From positions 1 through 55,470 of the forward strand of contig CALFTN010000038.1 of assembly GCA_937916395.1 (NCBI GenBank): DNA of 55,470 nt, read 5' to 3'. Positions within the stretch are counted from its first letter, which is position 1. Each line of letters begins with the position of its first letter. The stretch is from an uncultured Clostridia bacterium (GTDB lineage Bacteria; Bacillota; Clostridia; Oscillospirales; Acutalibacteraceae). Positions 41,932 to 51,559 of the stretch are shown piece after piece. The notes beneath the pieces are model-generated. The model worked only from the letters and a program-made list of their open reading frames with translations, was not told the DNA's origin and ran no database searches. Position numbers and translations under genes: made by a program.

Positions 41932-44900
41932 TTATCGCATATCAATTGGTTCAAACAAGAAGCTGAAATTAAATGTTTTATCGCTGAGAAGACGTTTGTT
42001 TTCTTCATTGTTAAGCTCACTGTTTTCGCTTATTGCATTAAAACGCCAGTCAATATTAAGAATTGTTCTTGGCTCAGGTCTTAATTCAAAATCGTGAGCA
42101 GTTTCAGTTAATTGCTCTGCTGAATAGTGCGAAGCATTGAATGAAAAATCTTTTGTTTCGTCACAAGGTGTAACACGAAGTCCTACCCCACCCATTTCAC
42201 CAACATCAACTCTTCTTGTTTTGTAGTGAGAAGAGTTTTCTTGTGGTCGTACATAGTGCACAAAGTTATCTGTAACAGTTAAATCATATTCACCAAAACG
42301 AGCAGATTTATAACGGTCTGGGTAAGTTTCTGTAAAGCCTAAACCGAAATATCTTAATTTTTCATTTTCTTCTTTTAATATAAATTCAAGACCAAATCGT
42401 GGAAGAAGTGGTGCAACGTCTTTTACAGTACCATCTGCAGTAATCTTAAATGTACCATCGTTATTAAAAATATAAGTAAATACACCTTTAATTGTAGATG
42501 GACTTGCAGGACCACCGAATGCAATAGAGGTTTCGATTTCTACTGCATTGTCTTTTTTAGTTACTTTACTGTAATACGTTTTCTGGTAAGCTTTATGTAA
42601 ATTATTATCGTACCACGCATCTGCAGAGCCTCTGTTATAACAAGGTGCGTGCCAGATTTGCAAGCGAGTTGGTTCATCTAAAAGCTCTATACCATTACGC
42701 TTAATAGATTTAATTCTGCCATAGCTCTTGTCAAAAATATATTCATTTTCGCCATTTTTAATTTCGACAAAGCGCTCATTCTCACTAACGTAAATTTGAT
42801 ATTTTTCTCGTGTGAAGCTAACCACCTTTACAGGTAATTCAAACTGTCCGAAACCAATTTCGTAACCTTGTGGAGCCCAAGGTGTCTGAACGTTTTGATG
42901 AACTGTAACAGTTAAAAATGCGTTTTCAGTTAATTCTAATTCATTAAGGTCAAAAAGTTTAAATTCTTTTTCACTTTGTGCTTCAATATCTAGACTTTCA
43001 ATTACACCTTGTTTTACTAATTGCTTACCATTAGTAACCTGCCATTTTAAGAAACATGTTGAAAGTGATGTATAATATAAAACACTCTTAACCTTTAAAA
43101 CGCCGTTTTTAAATGACATTCTGAAAGGCTCATAAACCTTTTTCATATCAAAATAGCCAGGTCTTAAAGAGCGGTCAGCAAATACAAGACCATCTATGCA
43201 GCAAATGCTGTTATTAGGAAAGTCCCCAAAATCGCCACCATAATAGTAACGTGGTTTACCATCATCACCTGGCATAGAGATTGAGTGGTCAGCAAATTCC
43301 CAGATACAACCACCACAGAAATTATCATATTTATCAACTAATTCCCAGTAGTCGTAAACGTCACCAGTTGACATTGAGCAAACATATTCGCACATATAGA
43401 AAGGTTTATTGTATTGCTCATCATTCAAGTATTTATCAATATATGTAACACCAGCATACATTCTGCTTTCTACGTCAGAAATATCGCTGAAGTTTTCACC
43501 CTCTGGAACTGCTTTAAACTCAAGGTGAGAGTTTTCATAATGAACTAAAGCATCTTTATCACGTGACTTAATAAATTCTCTCATAGCTCTGTGATTCACA
43601 CCACAACCGCTTTCATTACCAAGAGACCACATAATAACACAGCCGTGATTTTTATCTCTTTCATAAAGAGTTTTGGCTCTGTCAACATAAGAGAGCTTCC
43701 AGTCCGGAGACGTTGAAAGGAACGACCAACGAGTCCAGTCCCAGTCACTTTCTGTGTTAAAGCCCATACCGTGCGTTTCAATGTCTGCTTCATTTATAAT
43801 ATAAAAGCCCAAAGCTTCTGCTATATCATAAAAACGTGGGTCGTTAGGGTAATGAGAAGTTCTTATGGCATTTACATTTGCTCTTTTAAGTAAGAATAAA
43901 TCTCTTACCATATCCTCCATTGAAACTGTGTAGCCACCTGTTGGTGAGTTGTCGTGACGGTTAATACCACGAAGCTTCACAGCCTTGCCATTTATAAGAA
44001 GCTTTTTATTTTCAATTTTAACCTCTCTTAATGCAAGTTGGAAAGGAATAATTTCATCATCGACAGTAATAAATAGCGTGTAAACAAATGGTGCTTCGTC
44101 GTTCCACATAACTGGATTTTCAATTGTCAAGGCAAAAGCCTTTACATCCACTTCACCCTCATCTATTACGTCGCCTAATGGGTGCACTAAGCCATAAACA
44201 ATGCTATCTGCATTATCAATATCACATTTAATATCGAGTGTGCATTTTGTATAATCTTCATTAAAGCTCTGACGGATTTCAATATCTTTAAGGTAATTCT
44301 GATTTCTTGATAAAATATAAACCTCTCTGAAAATACCTGAAAGACGGAAATGGTCCTGGTCCTCTAAATATGAGCCGTCACACCATTTTAAAACAAGAAC
44401 TTTAATTTCATTCTCACCAACTGTAATATATTGTGAAATATCAAACTCACTTGTTGAGTGGCTAACCTGGCTGTAACCTACAAATTGATTATTTATAAAA
44501 AGATAGAAGCAAGAAGCAACACCTTCAAAGGTAATTATACTTTTTCTTTTTGCCATTTCTTCTGTAATGGTGAATTCTTTTGTGTAAAGACCACAAGGAT
44601 TTTCATCAGGCACAAATGGTGGGTCAACCTGAAATGGATAATAAAGATTAGAATAAAGTGGTTTATCAAACACACCTATATCATAAAGCTGAAAGCACTT
44701 TGGCACCTCCACCTTCATATTATCCTCACAAAGAATTTTATCGTCTATTTCAATGTTATATAAATCCTCAAAGCTGTTAAAATATTTAAAATTCCATTCA
44801 CCTGAGAGATTAAGCATATATTCTGATTTGTTTCTGTCACCCGAAAGAGCAGTTTCAAGTGAAGCATAAGGGATAAAGTATGCTCTTGGTGGCAAGGTAT

Positions 44901-44946
44901 TAATGTGAAGATTTGTTAAATCTTCATGGTAACGAGTAATTTTCAT
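41932..44946 (-). CDS. lacZ: Beta-galactosidase, GH2 family
   Basis: This 1004-residue protein has the GH2 order: sugar-binding N-terminal domain, the LRGINRHDNSPTGG motif, NAIRTSHYPNDPRFYD, IINEADIETHGMG, VIMWSLGNESGCGVNH with the acid/base Glu, MCEYVCSMSTG with the nucleophile Glu, and IWEFADHSI. Large-domain length and the LacZ-type bgal small domain at the end are as in E. coli-like enzymes. No signal peptide. AGGTGATTGT precedes the ATG. A TTTACA-17-TAAAAT promoter lies at 44980-45008, divergent from lrp. Confidence 0.95.
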   Translation of the reverse strand: MKITRYHEDLTNLHINTLPPRAYFIPYASLETALSGDRNKSEYMLNLSGEWNFKYFNSFEDLYNIEIDDKILCEDNMKVEVPKCFQLYDIGVFDKPLYSNLYYPFQVDPPFVPDENPCGLYTKEFTITEEMAKRKSIITFEGVASCFYLFINNQFVGYSQVSHSTSEFDISQYITVGENEIKVLVLKWCDGSYLEDQDHFRLSGIFREVYILSRNQNYLKDIEIRQSFNEDYTKCTLDIKCDIDNADSIVYGLVHPLGDVIDEGEVDVKAFALTIENPVMWNDEAPFVYTLFITVDDEIIPFQLALREVKIENKKLLINGKAVKLRGINRHDNSPTGGYTVSMEDMVRDLFLLKRANVNAIRTSHYPNDPRFYDIAEALGFYIINEADIETHGMGFNTESDWDWTRWSFLSTSPDWKLSYVDRAKTLYERDKNHGCVIMWSLGNESGCGVNHRAMREFIKSRDKDALVHYENSHLEFKAVPEGENFSDISDVESRMYAGVTYIDKYLNDEQYNKPFYMCEYVCSMSTGDVYDYWELVDKYDNFCGGCIWEFADHSISMPGDDGKPRYYYGGDFGDFPNNSICCIDGLVFADRSLRPGYFDMKKVYEPFRMSFKNGVLKVKSVLYYTSLSTCFLKWQVTNGKQLVKQGVIESLDIEAQSEKEFKLFDLNELELTENAFLTVTVHQNVQTPWAPQGYEIGFGQFELPVKVVSFTREKYQIYVSENERFVEIKNGENEYIFDKSYGRIKSIKRNGIELLDEPTRLQIWHAPCYNRGSADAWYDNNLHKAYQKTYYSKVTKKDNAVEIETSIAFGGPASPSTIKGVFTYIFNNDGTFKITADGTVKDVAPLLPRFGLEFILKEENEKLRYFGLGFTETYPDRYKSARFGEYDLTVTDNFVHYVRPQENSSHYKTRRVDVGEMGGVGLRVTPCDETKDFSFNASHYSAEQLTETAHDFELRPEPRTILNIDWRFNAISENSELNNEENKRLLSDKTFNFSFLFEPIDMR

Positions 44947-44979
44947 ACAATCACCTATTAAGTAAAAATTTATAAATCT

Positions 44980-45008
44980 ATTTTACCATTTATGCAATTT
45001 ATTGTAAA
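44980..45008 (-). promoter_or_regulatory. Promoter of lacZ
   Basis: TTTACA (45003-45008), 17-base spacer, TAAAAT (44980-44985) on the minus strand. Confidence 0.65.
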
Positions 45009-45016
45009 GACAATAA

Positions 45017-45045
45017 TTGACAAATATTATTTATTTTAGTATTAT
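45017..45045 (+). promoter_or_regulatory. SigA promoter of the Lrp/aminotransferase pair
   Basis: TTGACA (45017-45022), 17-base spacer, TATTAT (45040-45045). Transcription should start near 45052, so the ATG at 45048 is too early and the GTG at 45087 is favoured as the Lrp start. Confidence 0.75.
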
Positions 45046-45086
45046 ATATGGCAGTTTTTAAAAATTGTTTATGGAGTGATTTTTTC

Positions 45087-45569
45087 GTGAAAACAGAACT
45101 TTTAAAGCTTTTGTGCAGAAATGCAAGATACACTAATGAAGAATTAGCTGTGATGTTAAGCAGTGACGAAAAAACCGTCAGCAAAACTATAGAAGAATTA
45201 GAAAAAGAAGGCATTATAAGAGGCTACAAGGCAGTTATTGACTGGGATAGCTTTGACGACGCTTATGTTTCTGCAATTGTTGAATTAAATGTTGTTCCTA
45301 AAGCGGATTTAGGCTTTGAAGAGGTTGCAGAAAAGGTTATGTCTTACCATGACGTTGAATCTGTTTATTTAATGTCTGGCTCTTATGACCTTAACGTAGT
45401 TGTTAAAGGCAAAACCTTGCAGGATGTTGCTCGTTTTGTTGCAAGAGAGCTTGCTACTATTGATTCTGTCACATCCACAACTACTCACTTTGTTATGAGA
45501 AGATATAAAGAAATGGACGTTCATTTGTGTGATATGGAGCACGATGACAGGGGGCAATTTTTATTATGA
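45087..45569 (+). CDS. Lrp/AsnC-family regulator
   Basis: The start is GTG at 45087 (GGAGTG 8 bases upstream), because an upstream ATG sits at the promoter. This protein of about 160 residues has a winged helix (ELLKLLCRNARYTNEELAVMLS...VSKTIEELEKEGIIRGYKAVID) and the RAM effector-binding domain (about 60-150). It is coupled by an ATGA overlap to an aminotransferase gene. Lrp/aminotransferase pairs are common, and the regulator probably responds to an amino acid. Confidence 0.88.
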   Translation: MKTELLKLLCRNARYTNEELAVMLSSDEKTVSKTIEELEKEGIIRGYKAVIDWDSFDDAYVSAIVELNVVPKADLGFEEVAEKVMSYHDVESVYLMSGSYDLNVVVKGKTLQDVARFVARELATIDSVTSTTTHFVMRRYKEMDVHLCDMEHDDRGQFLL

Positions 45570-46735
45570 TAGATTACGGTAAAATTCTGAACACCACCGT
45601 AACAGAAATTAAGCCTTCTGGTATAAGAAAATTTTTTGATATTGCCGAAACCATGGAAGATGTTATATCTTTAGGCGTTGGTGAACCAGATTTTCAAACA
45701 CCATGGAAAATAAGAAAAGCTGGTATTAACTCACTTGAACGTGGCAAAACAAAATACAGTGCCAATAAAGGCTTAAACCTTCTCCGTCTTGAAATTTCAC
45801 GTTATTTAGAAAGAAAATACAATCTTAAATATAACCCACAGACAGAAATCCTTGTTACTGTCGGCGGTAGTGAAGCAATAGATGGTGCTATAAGAGCAAT
45901 AGTTAATTACGGTGACGAGGTTATTATTCCACAACCAAGCTATGTATGCTACGAGCCTGTTACACGCCTTGCTGGCGGTGTACCTGTTATAATTGAAACA
46001 AAAGCAGAAAATGACTTCAAGCTAACACCAGAAGAACTAAAAAATGCAATTTCACCAAAAACAAAGGCTTTAATTCTTCCCTACCCCTGCAACCCTACTG
46101 GTGCAGTTATGGAAAAGGCAGATTTAGAAGCACTTTATGATGTAATCAAAGATACTAATATTATAGTTATTTCAGATGAAATTTACTCTGAACTCACTTA
46201 TGGTGATGCACCACACACACCAGTTGCTTCTTTAGAATGTTTTTACGAAAGAACTATTACTATAAACGGCTTTTCTAAAGCTTTCTCAATGACTGGCTGG
46301 CGTCTTGGTTACTGCTGTGGTCCAAAAGAGATATTAGACCAGATTACAAAAATTCATCAGTACAATATTATGTGTGCCCCAACAACTTCACAGTATGCCG
46401 CTATTGAAGCATTAAGAAACTGTGATGAAGATGTAGAGCGTATGCACGAAGAATACAACAGAAGAAGACGTCTTATTGTTAATGGATTTAATAAAATTGG
46501 TCTTACCTGTCGAGAGCCCAAAGGTGCTTTTTACTCATTCCCTTGTATTGAAAGCACTGGTCTTACAAGTGATGAATTCTGTGAGAGACTCTTGAGAGAA
46601 AAAAAAGTCGCTGTAGTACCCGGCACTGCATTCGGTCAGGGTGGTGAAGGCTTCATAAGAGCCTCTTACTGTTATTCAGTTGAGCATATTATCAAAGCAC
46701 TCAAACGAATTGAAGAATTTGTTAATGAACTATAA
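45566..46735 (+). CDS. Class I/II PLP aminotransferase
   Basis: This 389-residue fold-type I enzyme has LGVGEPDFQTPW, LVTVGGSEAIDGAIRA, PYPCNPTGAV (Asn-Pro-Thr-Gly), VISDEIYSELTY (Asp) and INGFSKAFSMTGWRLGY with the PLP Lys, plus GEGFIRASYC (Arg). It belongs to the aspartate/aromatic-like aminotransferase group (PatA/AraT). It could feed aryl-pyruvates to the iorAB module, but that operon is 8 kb away. A strong terminator follows. Confidence 0.9.
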   Translation: MIDYGKILNTTVTEIKPSGIRKFFDIAETMEDVISLGVGEPDFQTPWKIRKAGINSLERGKTKYSANKGLNLLRLEISRYLERKYNLKYNPQTEILVTVGGSEAIDGAIRAIVNYGDEVIIPQPSYVCYEPVTRLAGGVPVIIETKAENDFKLTPEELKNAISPKTKALILPYPCNPTGAVMEKADLEALYDVIKDTNIIVISDEIYSELTYGDAPHTPVASLECFYERTITINGFSKAFSMTGWRLGYCCGPKEILDQITKIHQYNIMCAPTTSQYAAIEALRNCDEDVERMHEEYNRRRRLIVNGFNKIGLTCREPKGAFYSFPCIESTGLTSDEFCERLLREKKVAVVPGTAFGQGGEGFIRASYCYSVEHIIKALKRIEEFVNEL

Positions 46736-46736
46736 T

Positions 46737-46778
46737 AAAAAAGCAAAATGTTGATATTACTCAACATTTTGCTTTTTT
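46737..46778. terminator. Bidirectional terminator
   Basis: AAAAAAGCAAAATGTTGA (46737-46754) pairs with TCAACATTTTGCTTTTTT (46761-46778) around TATTAC. Confidence 0.9.
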
Positions 46779-46779
46779 G

Positions 46780-48390
46780 TTATCTAATTGAAAAATAAAA
46801 CTTAACCCCATCTTTTACATTCTCGCAGCCATAATTAGCCTTATGTAAGTCAAGAATTTTTGCAGAAACTGCAAGACCTACACCACTTGATTTATCTCTC
46901 TGAGTTCTTGATTTATCTGCTTTATAAAGCACAGACCAGATTTTATCCTTTTCATTTTCTGGTACTGTTGAGCCTGAGTTATAAACAGTAAAATTTACAA
47001 CACCTGAACTTTCGGTTAAAGAAATTCTTACTTCTCCACCCTTTTCGGTATGCTTAATAGTGTTTGAAAACAGATTGCTTACAACAAGTCCCATCAATGT
47101 TTTATCACATTTTGTCGTAATATTTTCAGTTATTTCTATTGATAACTCTTTTTCATTAAGCTCAAATTGTGCTTTGTATTCTTCAATTACATTTTTTACA
47201 AGCTCACTAAAATCTGTTTTTTCTAATTTCAGATTTTCAATTTCATTAATTCTGTTATACTGTAGCATATCTGTAACAAGCTTATTCATTTTTACTGCTT
47301 CATCGTAAATAGACTTTATATACGCTTCGTTCTTTTCAGGCGTAATATTTTCTATTATACATTCTGACTGATTCTGAATAATCGCAATAGGTGTTTTCAT
47401 TTCGTGAGTCATAGCAGAGATGAAAGCACTTTTACTTTCTTCAAACGCTTTATTTTTATCATAGAATTTAGATATCATTATTAAAACTGCAACAGTCAAA
47501 ACAAGGAATAAAAGAGTTGTTATTACAAATGTTTCGCTATCACTGTTTATAACCGAAACAAACTCATCGTATCCATAGCATATTATAAAATAATATAATT
47601 CGCCTGAAAGTTCAACACAACCATCATAACTTGCAAAATCACTCCCTGAACTACTACCACAAGTATTTGCAAAAAGAGTGTATTGCTCTGAAACCCTACG
47701 CAAATCTTCTTTCATTTCATTCATATACTCTTCACTTAAAGCGATATTTTTTAATTCTTCGCGTTTCTTTGTTTCAGGATAAACATTCAAACCATAAGTT
47801 TCAGTATATTCTTTAATATCACCTTTATAATTCTTATCACCAACAATTTCTAATTCTGTTATTTCAAAACCTTCTGGATAATCACCATCTGGGTAAGTAT
47901 CGCAAACCACAAGAGAAACAGGAACTATATCACCTTCTTGTGATTCATAATATTTGAAGCTTTTTATATGAGGAGCTCCTGATATTTCACTAAACTCCCA
48001 AAGCTTTTCCATTTCTGTTTTTTTAAAATGCTCATCAAGATAACATACTCGTTCTTTTTTATTTTCATCATCAAAAACAATATAACTGCCACTTGTATGA
48101 ACCACATCACCATTTTCATCAAACAACATCATAATGCCCGAATAACTGAATGGGCTAAAAATAGAATACATAAAATTTTCTTCTGTAAATCTATTATCAT
48201 TTTGTTCTATACCCAAACTATATACTTTTGAGACCAACTCATCATGGTAGTTTTCAGTAAATCTATAAAAATAGGCGTGTGTATTATTTAAACCAACTAT
48301 ATACAATGCAACCATTGAAACAATATAACAAAAAACTATTATTAAAGATGCAAATCCCAAAATCTGTTTTTTATTTGATAATTTTTTCAT
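46780..48390 (-). CDS. Sensor histidine kinase
   Basis: This 536-residue protein has a membrane helix (about 12-34), an extracytoplasmic sensor domain of about 240 residues, a second helix (about 283-304), HisKA with FISAMTHEMKTPIAIIQNQ (phospho-His near 331), and an ATPase domain with LVVSNLFSNTIKHT (N box) and KSSGVGLAVSAKIL (G box). The response regulator gene lies 27 bases upstream, so it is a cognate pair. The sensor domain has no named family. Confidence 0.9.
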   Translation of the reverse strand: MKKLSNKKQILGFASLIIVFCYIVSMVALYIVGLNNTHAYFYRFTENYHDELVSKVYSLGIEQNDNRFTEENFMYSIFSPFSYSGIMMLFDENGDVVHTSGSYIVFDDENKKERVCYLDEHFKKTEMEKLWEFSEISGAPHIKSFKYYESQEGDIVPVSLVVCDTYPDGDYPEGFEITELEIVGDKNYKGDIKEYTETYGLNVYPETKKREELKNIALSEEYMNEMKEDLRRVSEQYTLFANTCGSSSGSDFASYDGCVELSGELYYFIICYGYDEFVSVINSDSETFVITTLLFLVLTVAVLIMISKFYDKNKAFEESKSAFISAMTHEMKTPIAIIQNQSECIIENITPEKNEAYIKSIYDEAVKMNKLVTDMLQYNRINEIENLKLEKTDFSELVKNVIEEYKAQFELNEKELSIEITENITTKCDKTLMGLVVSNLFSNTIKHTEKGGEVRISLTESSGVVNFTVYNSGSTVPENEKDKIWSVLYKADKSRTQRDKSSGVGLAVSAKILDLHKANYGCENVKDGVKFYFSIR

Positions 48391-48417
48391 AAAAAATCCC
48401 CCTTAAATTTTCAATTT

Positions 48418-49080
48418 TCATTCAAATGTATAACCAACATTAACAACCGTCTTAATACACCCTGCCTTTTCCCCTAAAGCCTTACGAATTCTTTTAATAT
48501 GGGTATCAACTACACGTGATGTTCCCTCATATTCCCAACCCCATATTCTATTAAGAATCTTATCTCTGTCTAAAACTATATTTTTATTCTCCATTAAATA
48601 TCTTAACAATTCATAATCCTTAGTTGTAAACGTAATTTCAGTATTTTCAACAAAAACCTTTCGTTTGGCTAAATCTATTACAATTCCATTTAATGAAATT
48701 TCATCACGCTTTAAATTTCCTTTTGACATAGAAATCATAGAAAGGCATTTTTGGTGCAATACCGAAAGCGGAAAAGGCTTTACTATGTAATCATCTCCAC
48801 CAGAAGAAAATCCTTTTAAATAGTCGGTTTCTTCCCCCAAAGCTGAAAGAAAAAGAATTGGAATACTGCTGTATTTCCTTATTTCCTCACATGCTTTAAG
48901 ACCATCTTTTTTTGGCATCATAACATCAAGTATAATTAAATCGAACTCGGTTTCTTCTGTTTTTTCTACCGCATCCTCACCATCACTTGCAGTAGTAACA
49001 CTTAAACCTTTTGCAGTAAGATAATCTTTTATAGTATTTCTTATTTTGATTTCATCATCTGCAACTAGAATTTTATACAT
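48418..49080 (-). CDS. OmpR-family response regulator
   Basis: This 220-residue protein has a receiver domain (ILVADDEIKIRN, phospho-Asp in LIILDVMMPKKDG, Thr/Ser and Lys in LFLSALGEE and YIVKPF) and a C-terminal winged helix (FTTKDYELLRYLMENK...VVDTHIKRIRKALG...TVVNVGYTFE). It is paired with the kinase gene downstream. The promoter is at 49110-49138. Confidence 0.92.
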   Translation of the reverse strand: MYKILVADDEIKIRNTIKDYLTAKGLSVTTASDGEDAVEKTEETEFDLIILDVMMPKKDGLKACEEIRKYSSIPILFLSALGEETDYLKGFSSGGDDYIVKPFPLSVLHQKCLSMISMSKGNLKRDEISLNGIVIDLAKRKVFVENTEITFTTKDYELLRYLMENKNIVLDRDKILNRIWGWEYEGTSRVVDTHIKRIRKALGEKAGCIKTVVNVGYTFE

Positions 49081-49109
49081 TAACTCGCCCCCTTTGTTAT
49101 CTACACTTT

Positions 49110-49138
49110 ATTATACCGATGTGTAATTTGTGTGTCAA
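49110..49138 (-). promoter_or_regulatory. SigA promoter of the two-component operon
   Basis: TTGACA (49133-49138), 17-base spacer, TATAAT (49110-49115) on the minus strand, about 30 bases before the regulator start. Confidence 0.85.
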
Positions 49139-49162
49139 ATTTTTCGTAAGAACGAAAAATTT

Positions 49163-49336
49163 TAGGAAATAGGAATTAGGAAATAGGAAATAGGGCTTCG
49201 CTAAAAATAAAATCACCTTATCATTTAAAGTTGATTTATATACCAACAAAAAATGATAAGGCAATTTAAAATTCACAAAACTACTTCCTTCTCCCTACTT
49301 CCTACTTCCTAATTCCTATTTCCTATTTCCTATTTC
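49163..49336. repeat. Inverted heptamer arrays with hairpin core (copy 2)
   Basis: The left arm has four TAGGAAW heptamers (49163-49190). The right arm has eight CTAYTTC-type heptamers in perfect phase (49281-49336), the inverse of the left unit. The core is an 11-bp stem CCTTATCATTT (49216-49226) with AAATGATAAGG (49251-49261), and an inner GTTG/CAAC pair. The core resembles that at 35.2 kb. No gene lies here. Confidence 0.75.
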
Positions 49337-49337
49337 C

Positions 49338-50159
49338 TCAACCATTAATTTTTCTCAAGTAATTAATACTTAATTCCGCACACTCGAGAGGAGTTTTATC
49401 CATAGATGGATTATCCTGCTCAACAACTACCCAAGAAGCACCTGCTTTTTCTGATGCTTTTAAAATAGCCTCAAAATCCTGAACACCATAACCCACTGGT
49501 CTGAATTCAAATGTCTGCTCTTTTACTTCTGTTTCTTCTTCCTCAATACCAATAAGCTTATAAAGCGGACCACCATTATTTGAGCCAACAAAATCTTTAA
49601 GATGAACAACTGGTGCACGACCTGAATATTTTTCTATGTAGCCTGCAGGATTTTCGCCACCTACATTTACCCAGCAAGTGTCAATTTCTGTCTGTAAAAA
49701 TTCTGCTGGTACTTCATTGTAAAGAATGTCAAGTGCATATTCACCATCGATTTTAATAAACTCAAAATCGTGGTTATGATAAAGAAGCTGAAGACCAAGC
49801 TCTTTTGCTGCTTCACCAATTTTTCTTATACCTTTAACTGTATCAGAAAAACCATCAGTACCAGGACGACATTCTTCTGTAAGGTAAGGCACAACAACAT
49901 ATTTGCAACCAATTTCTTTGTAATCCTTTAAAACCTCTGTTGGATTTTCTAACATATCGTAATAAGGCACGTGAGCAGAAATTGGTGTCAAGTTAAGCTC
50001 TGCTAATTTTTTCTTAATATCTTCTGCTTTTTCACCGAAAAGACCAGCAAATTCTACACCATCGTAGCCTAATGCCTTAACCTTTTCAAGTGTACCATAA
50101 AAATCTTTTTCCATATCATCTCTTACTGAATAGAGCTGTAATGCTATTGGAAATTTCAT
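49338..50159 (-). CDS. Sugar phosphate isomerase/epimerase-family TIM barrel
   Basis: This 273-residue protein has the AP-endonuclease-2/xylose-isomerase-like fold: ALQLYSVRDDMEKDF, YDGVEFAGLFG, LLYHNHDFEF (metal His), EIDTCWVNVGGENPA and VVVEQDNPSMDK. Many members isomerise or epimerise sugars or inositols. No operon partner is present, so the substrate is unknown. Confidence 0.85.
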   Translation of the reverse strand: MKFPIALQLYSVRDDMEKDFYGTLEKVKALGYDGVEFAGLFGEKAEDIKKKLAELNLTPISAHVPYYDMLENPTEVLKDYKEIGCKYVVVPYLTEECRPGTDGFSDTVKGIRKIGEAAKELGLQLLYHNHDFEFIKIDGEYALDILYNEVPAEFLQTEIDTCWVNVGGENPAGYIEKYSGRAPVVHLKDFVGSNNGGPLYKLIGIEEEETEVKEQTFEFRPVGYGVQDFEAILKASEKAGASWVVVEQDNPSMDKTPLECAELSINYLRKING

Positions 50160-50240
50160 AAAAATTTCTCCTTCTATAAATATTTAACACTTCAATTATA
50201 CAACAATAAAAAACATTTTCAATATATTTTTCACATTTTG

Positions 50241-50270
50241 TTGACATTCACTTTAAATAAGTTGTATATT
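50241..50270 (+). promoter_or_regulatory. SigA promoter of the ApgM-like gene
   Basis: TTGACA (50241-50246), 18-base spacer, TATATT (50265-50270). It overlaps an in-frame upstream ATG, supporting the start at 50310. Confidence 0.7.
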
Positions 50271-50309
50271 TATATAGTAAATTTTCAGATTAATTCAAGA
50301 GGTATTTTT

Positions 50310-51521
50310 ATGAAATATGTAGTTGTTCTCTATGATGGTATGGCAGACTATCCGGTAGACGCTTTAAACAGCAAAACACCTATGGAGGTAGCAAAAAAGC
50401 CAAACCTTGATTTTTTAGCAAGACACGGCAAAATGGGTATTGTAAAAACAGTTGGCGATGGTTTAAAACCTGGTAGTGATATTGCAAATATGAGCGTTTT
50501 GGGCTATAACCCAAAAGAATGTTATACCGGCCGTTCACCACTTGAAGCTGTGAGCATTGGTGTTGATATGAAAGACACAGATATTATCTTCCGTTGTAAT
50601 TTAGTTACCCTGGGAGAAGAAGAAAATTACGAAGATAAAACTATGGTTGATTACAGTGCTGGTGACATATCCACAAAAGAAGCAAGAGAAATTATTAAAT
50701 CTGTTGAAGAGCATTTCGGTAATGACATTTTTAAATTCTATGGTGGTGTTGCTTACAGACATTGTCTTGTGTGGAACAATGGCACTTTAGACCTCGGCAA
50801 AATGACCCCTCCACACGATATTTCTGGTAAAGTTATAAAAGAACATCTCTCAACATCTCCTAATGCGCAGGAACTTATTAAAATGATGAAAGATAGTTTC
50901 GACTTCTTAATGGAACATCCTGTGAATAAAGAAAGAATTGCAAGAGGCGAAAAGCCTGCAAACTCAATCTGGCTGTGGGGTGAAGGCACAAAACCTGCTT
51001 TACCTGACTTCAAAGAAAAATATAATGTAAGTGGCTCTATTATTTCTGCAGTTGATTTATTAAAAGGTATTGCAAAATGTGCAAATATGTCTGCACCAGA
51101 GGTTGAGGGTGCTACTGGTTATATTGACACTAACTTTGTAGGTAAAGCAAAGTGTGCTATAGAAGAGCTTAAGACTCACGATTTTGTATACATTCATTTA
51201 GAAGCACCAGACGAATGTGGTCACAGAAACGAGCCTCACAATAAAGTAAAAGCAATCGAAATGATTGACGAGCTTGTTTTGGGCACAATTTTACCTGAGC
51301 TTCAGAAGCTTGACGACTACAAAATAATGGTTTTACCAGACCACCCAACACCAATTAAAACTATGACTCACGCAAGCGACCCTGTGCCATACATGATTTA
51401 TCAAAAATCAAAGCATGCTGACAGTGGAATTGAAACATTCACAGAGAACACTGCAAAGGCTACTGGTAATTTCATCGAAGTAGGTCACGAGCTTATGAAT
51501 GAATTTATAACCAAACAATAA
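50310..51521 (+). CDS. Cofactor-independent phosphoglycerate mutase, archaeal ApgM-like
   Basis: The ATG at 50310 has AAGAGGT 6 bases upstream. This protein of about 403 residues starts YVVVLYDGMADYPVD (metal-binding DG), PGSDIANMSVLGYNP (catalytic Ser), FRCNLVTL, and late EAPDECGHRNEPHNK, LPDHPTPIKTMTHASDPVP (metal His/Asp). This is the ApgM branch of the alkaline phosphatase superfamily. Some bacterial members have been proposed to act as homoserine kinases, so the glycolytic role is not certain. Confidence 0.85.
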   Translation: MKYVVVLYDGMADYPVDALNSKTPMEVAKKPNLDFLARHGKMGIVKTVGDGLKPGSDIANMSVLGYNPKECYTGRSPLEAVSIGVDMKDTDIIFRCNLVTLGEEENYEDKTMVDYSAGDISTKEAREIIKSVEEHFGNDIFKFYGGVAYRHCLVWNNGTLDLGKMTPPHDISGKVIKEHLSTSPNAQELIKMMKDSFDFLMEHPVNKERIARGEKPANSIWLWGEGTKPALPDFKEKYNVSGSIISAVDLLKGIAKCANMSAPEVEGATGYIDTNFVGKAKCAIEELKTHDFVYIHLEAPDECGHRNEPHNKVKAIEMIDELVLGTILPELQKLDDYKIMVLPDHPTPIKTMTHASDPVPYMIYQKSKHADSGIETFTENTAKATGNFIEVGHELMNEFITKQ

Positions 51522-51525
51522 ATGG

Positions 51526-51553
51526 TTGACATTTTTTTTAAGTGTGTTATAAT
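51526..51553 (+). promoter_or_regulatory. Consensus promoter of the antitoxin-like sRNA
   Basis: TTGACA (51526-51531), 16-base spacer, TATAAT (51548-51553). Both boxes match consensus exactly. Confidence 0.85.
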
Positions 51554-51559
51554 GAAAAT

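Noticed and set aside
45048..45086. Earlier ATG for the Lrp-family gene
   Set aside because: The predicted transcription start from the TTGACA/TATTAT promoter is at or after this ATG, and the GTG at 45087 has GGAGTG upstream.
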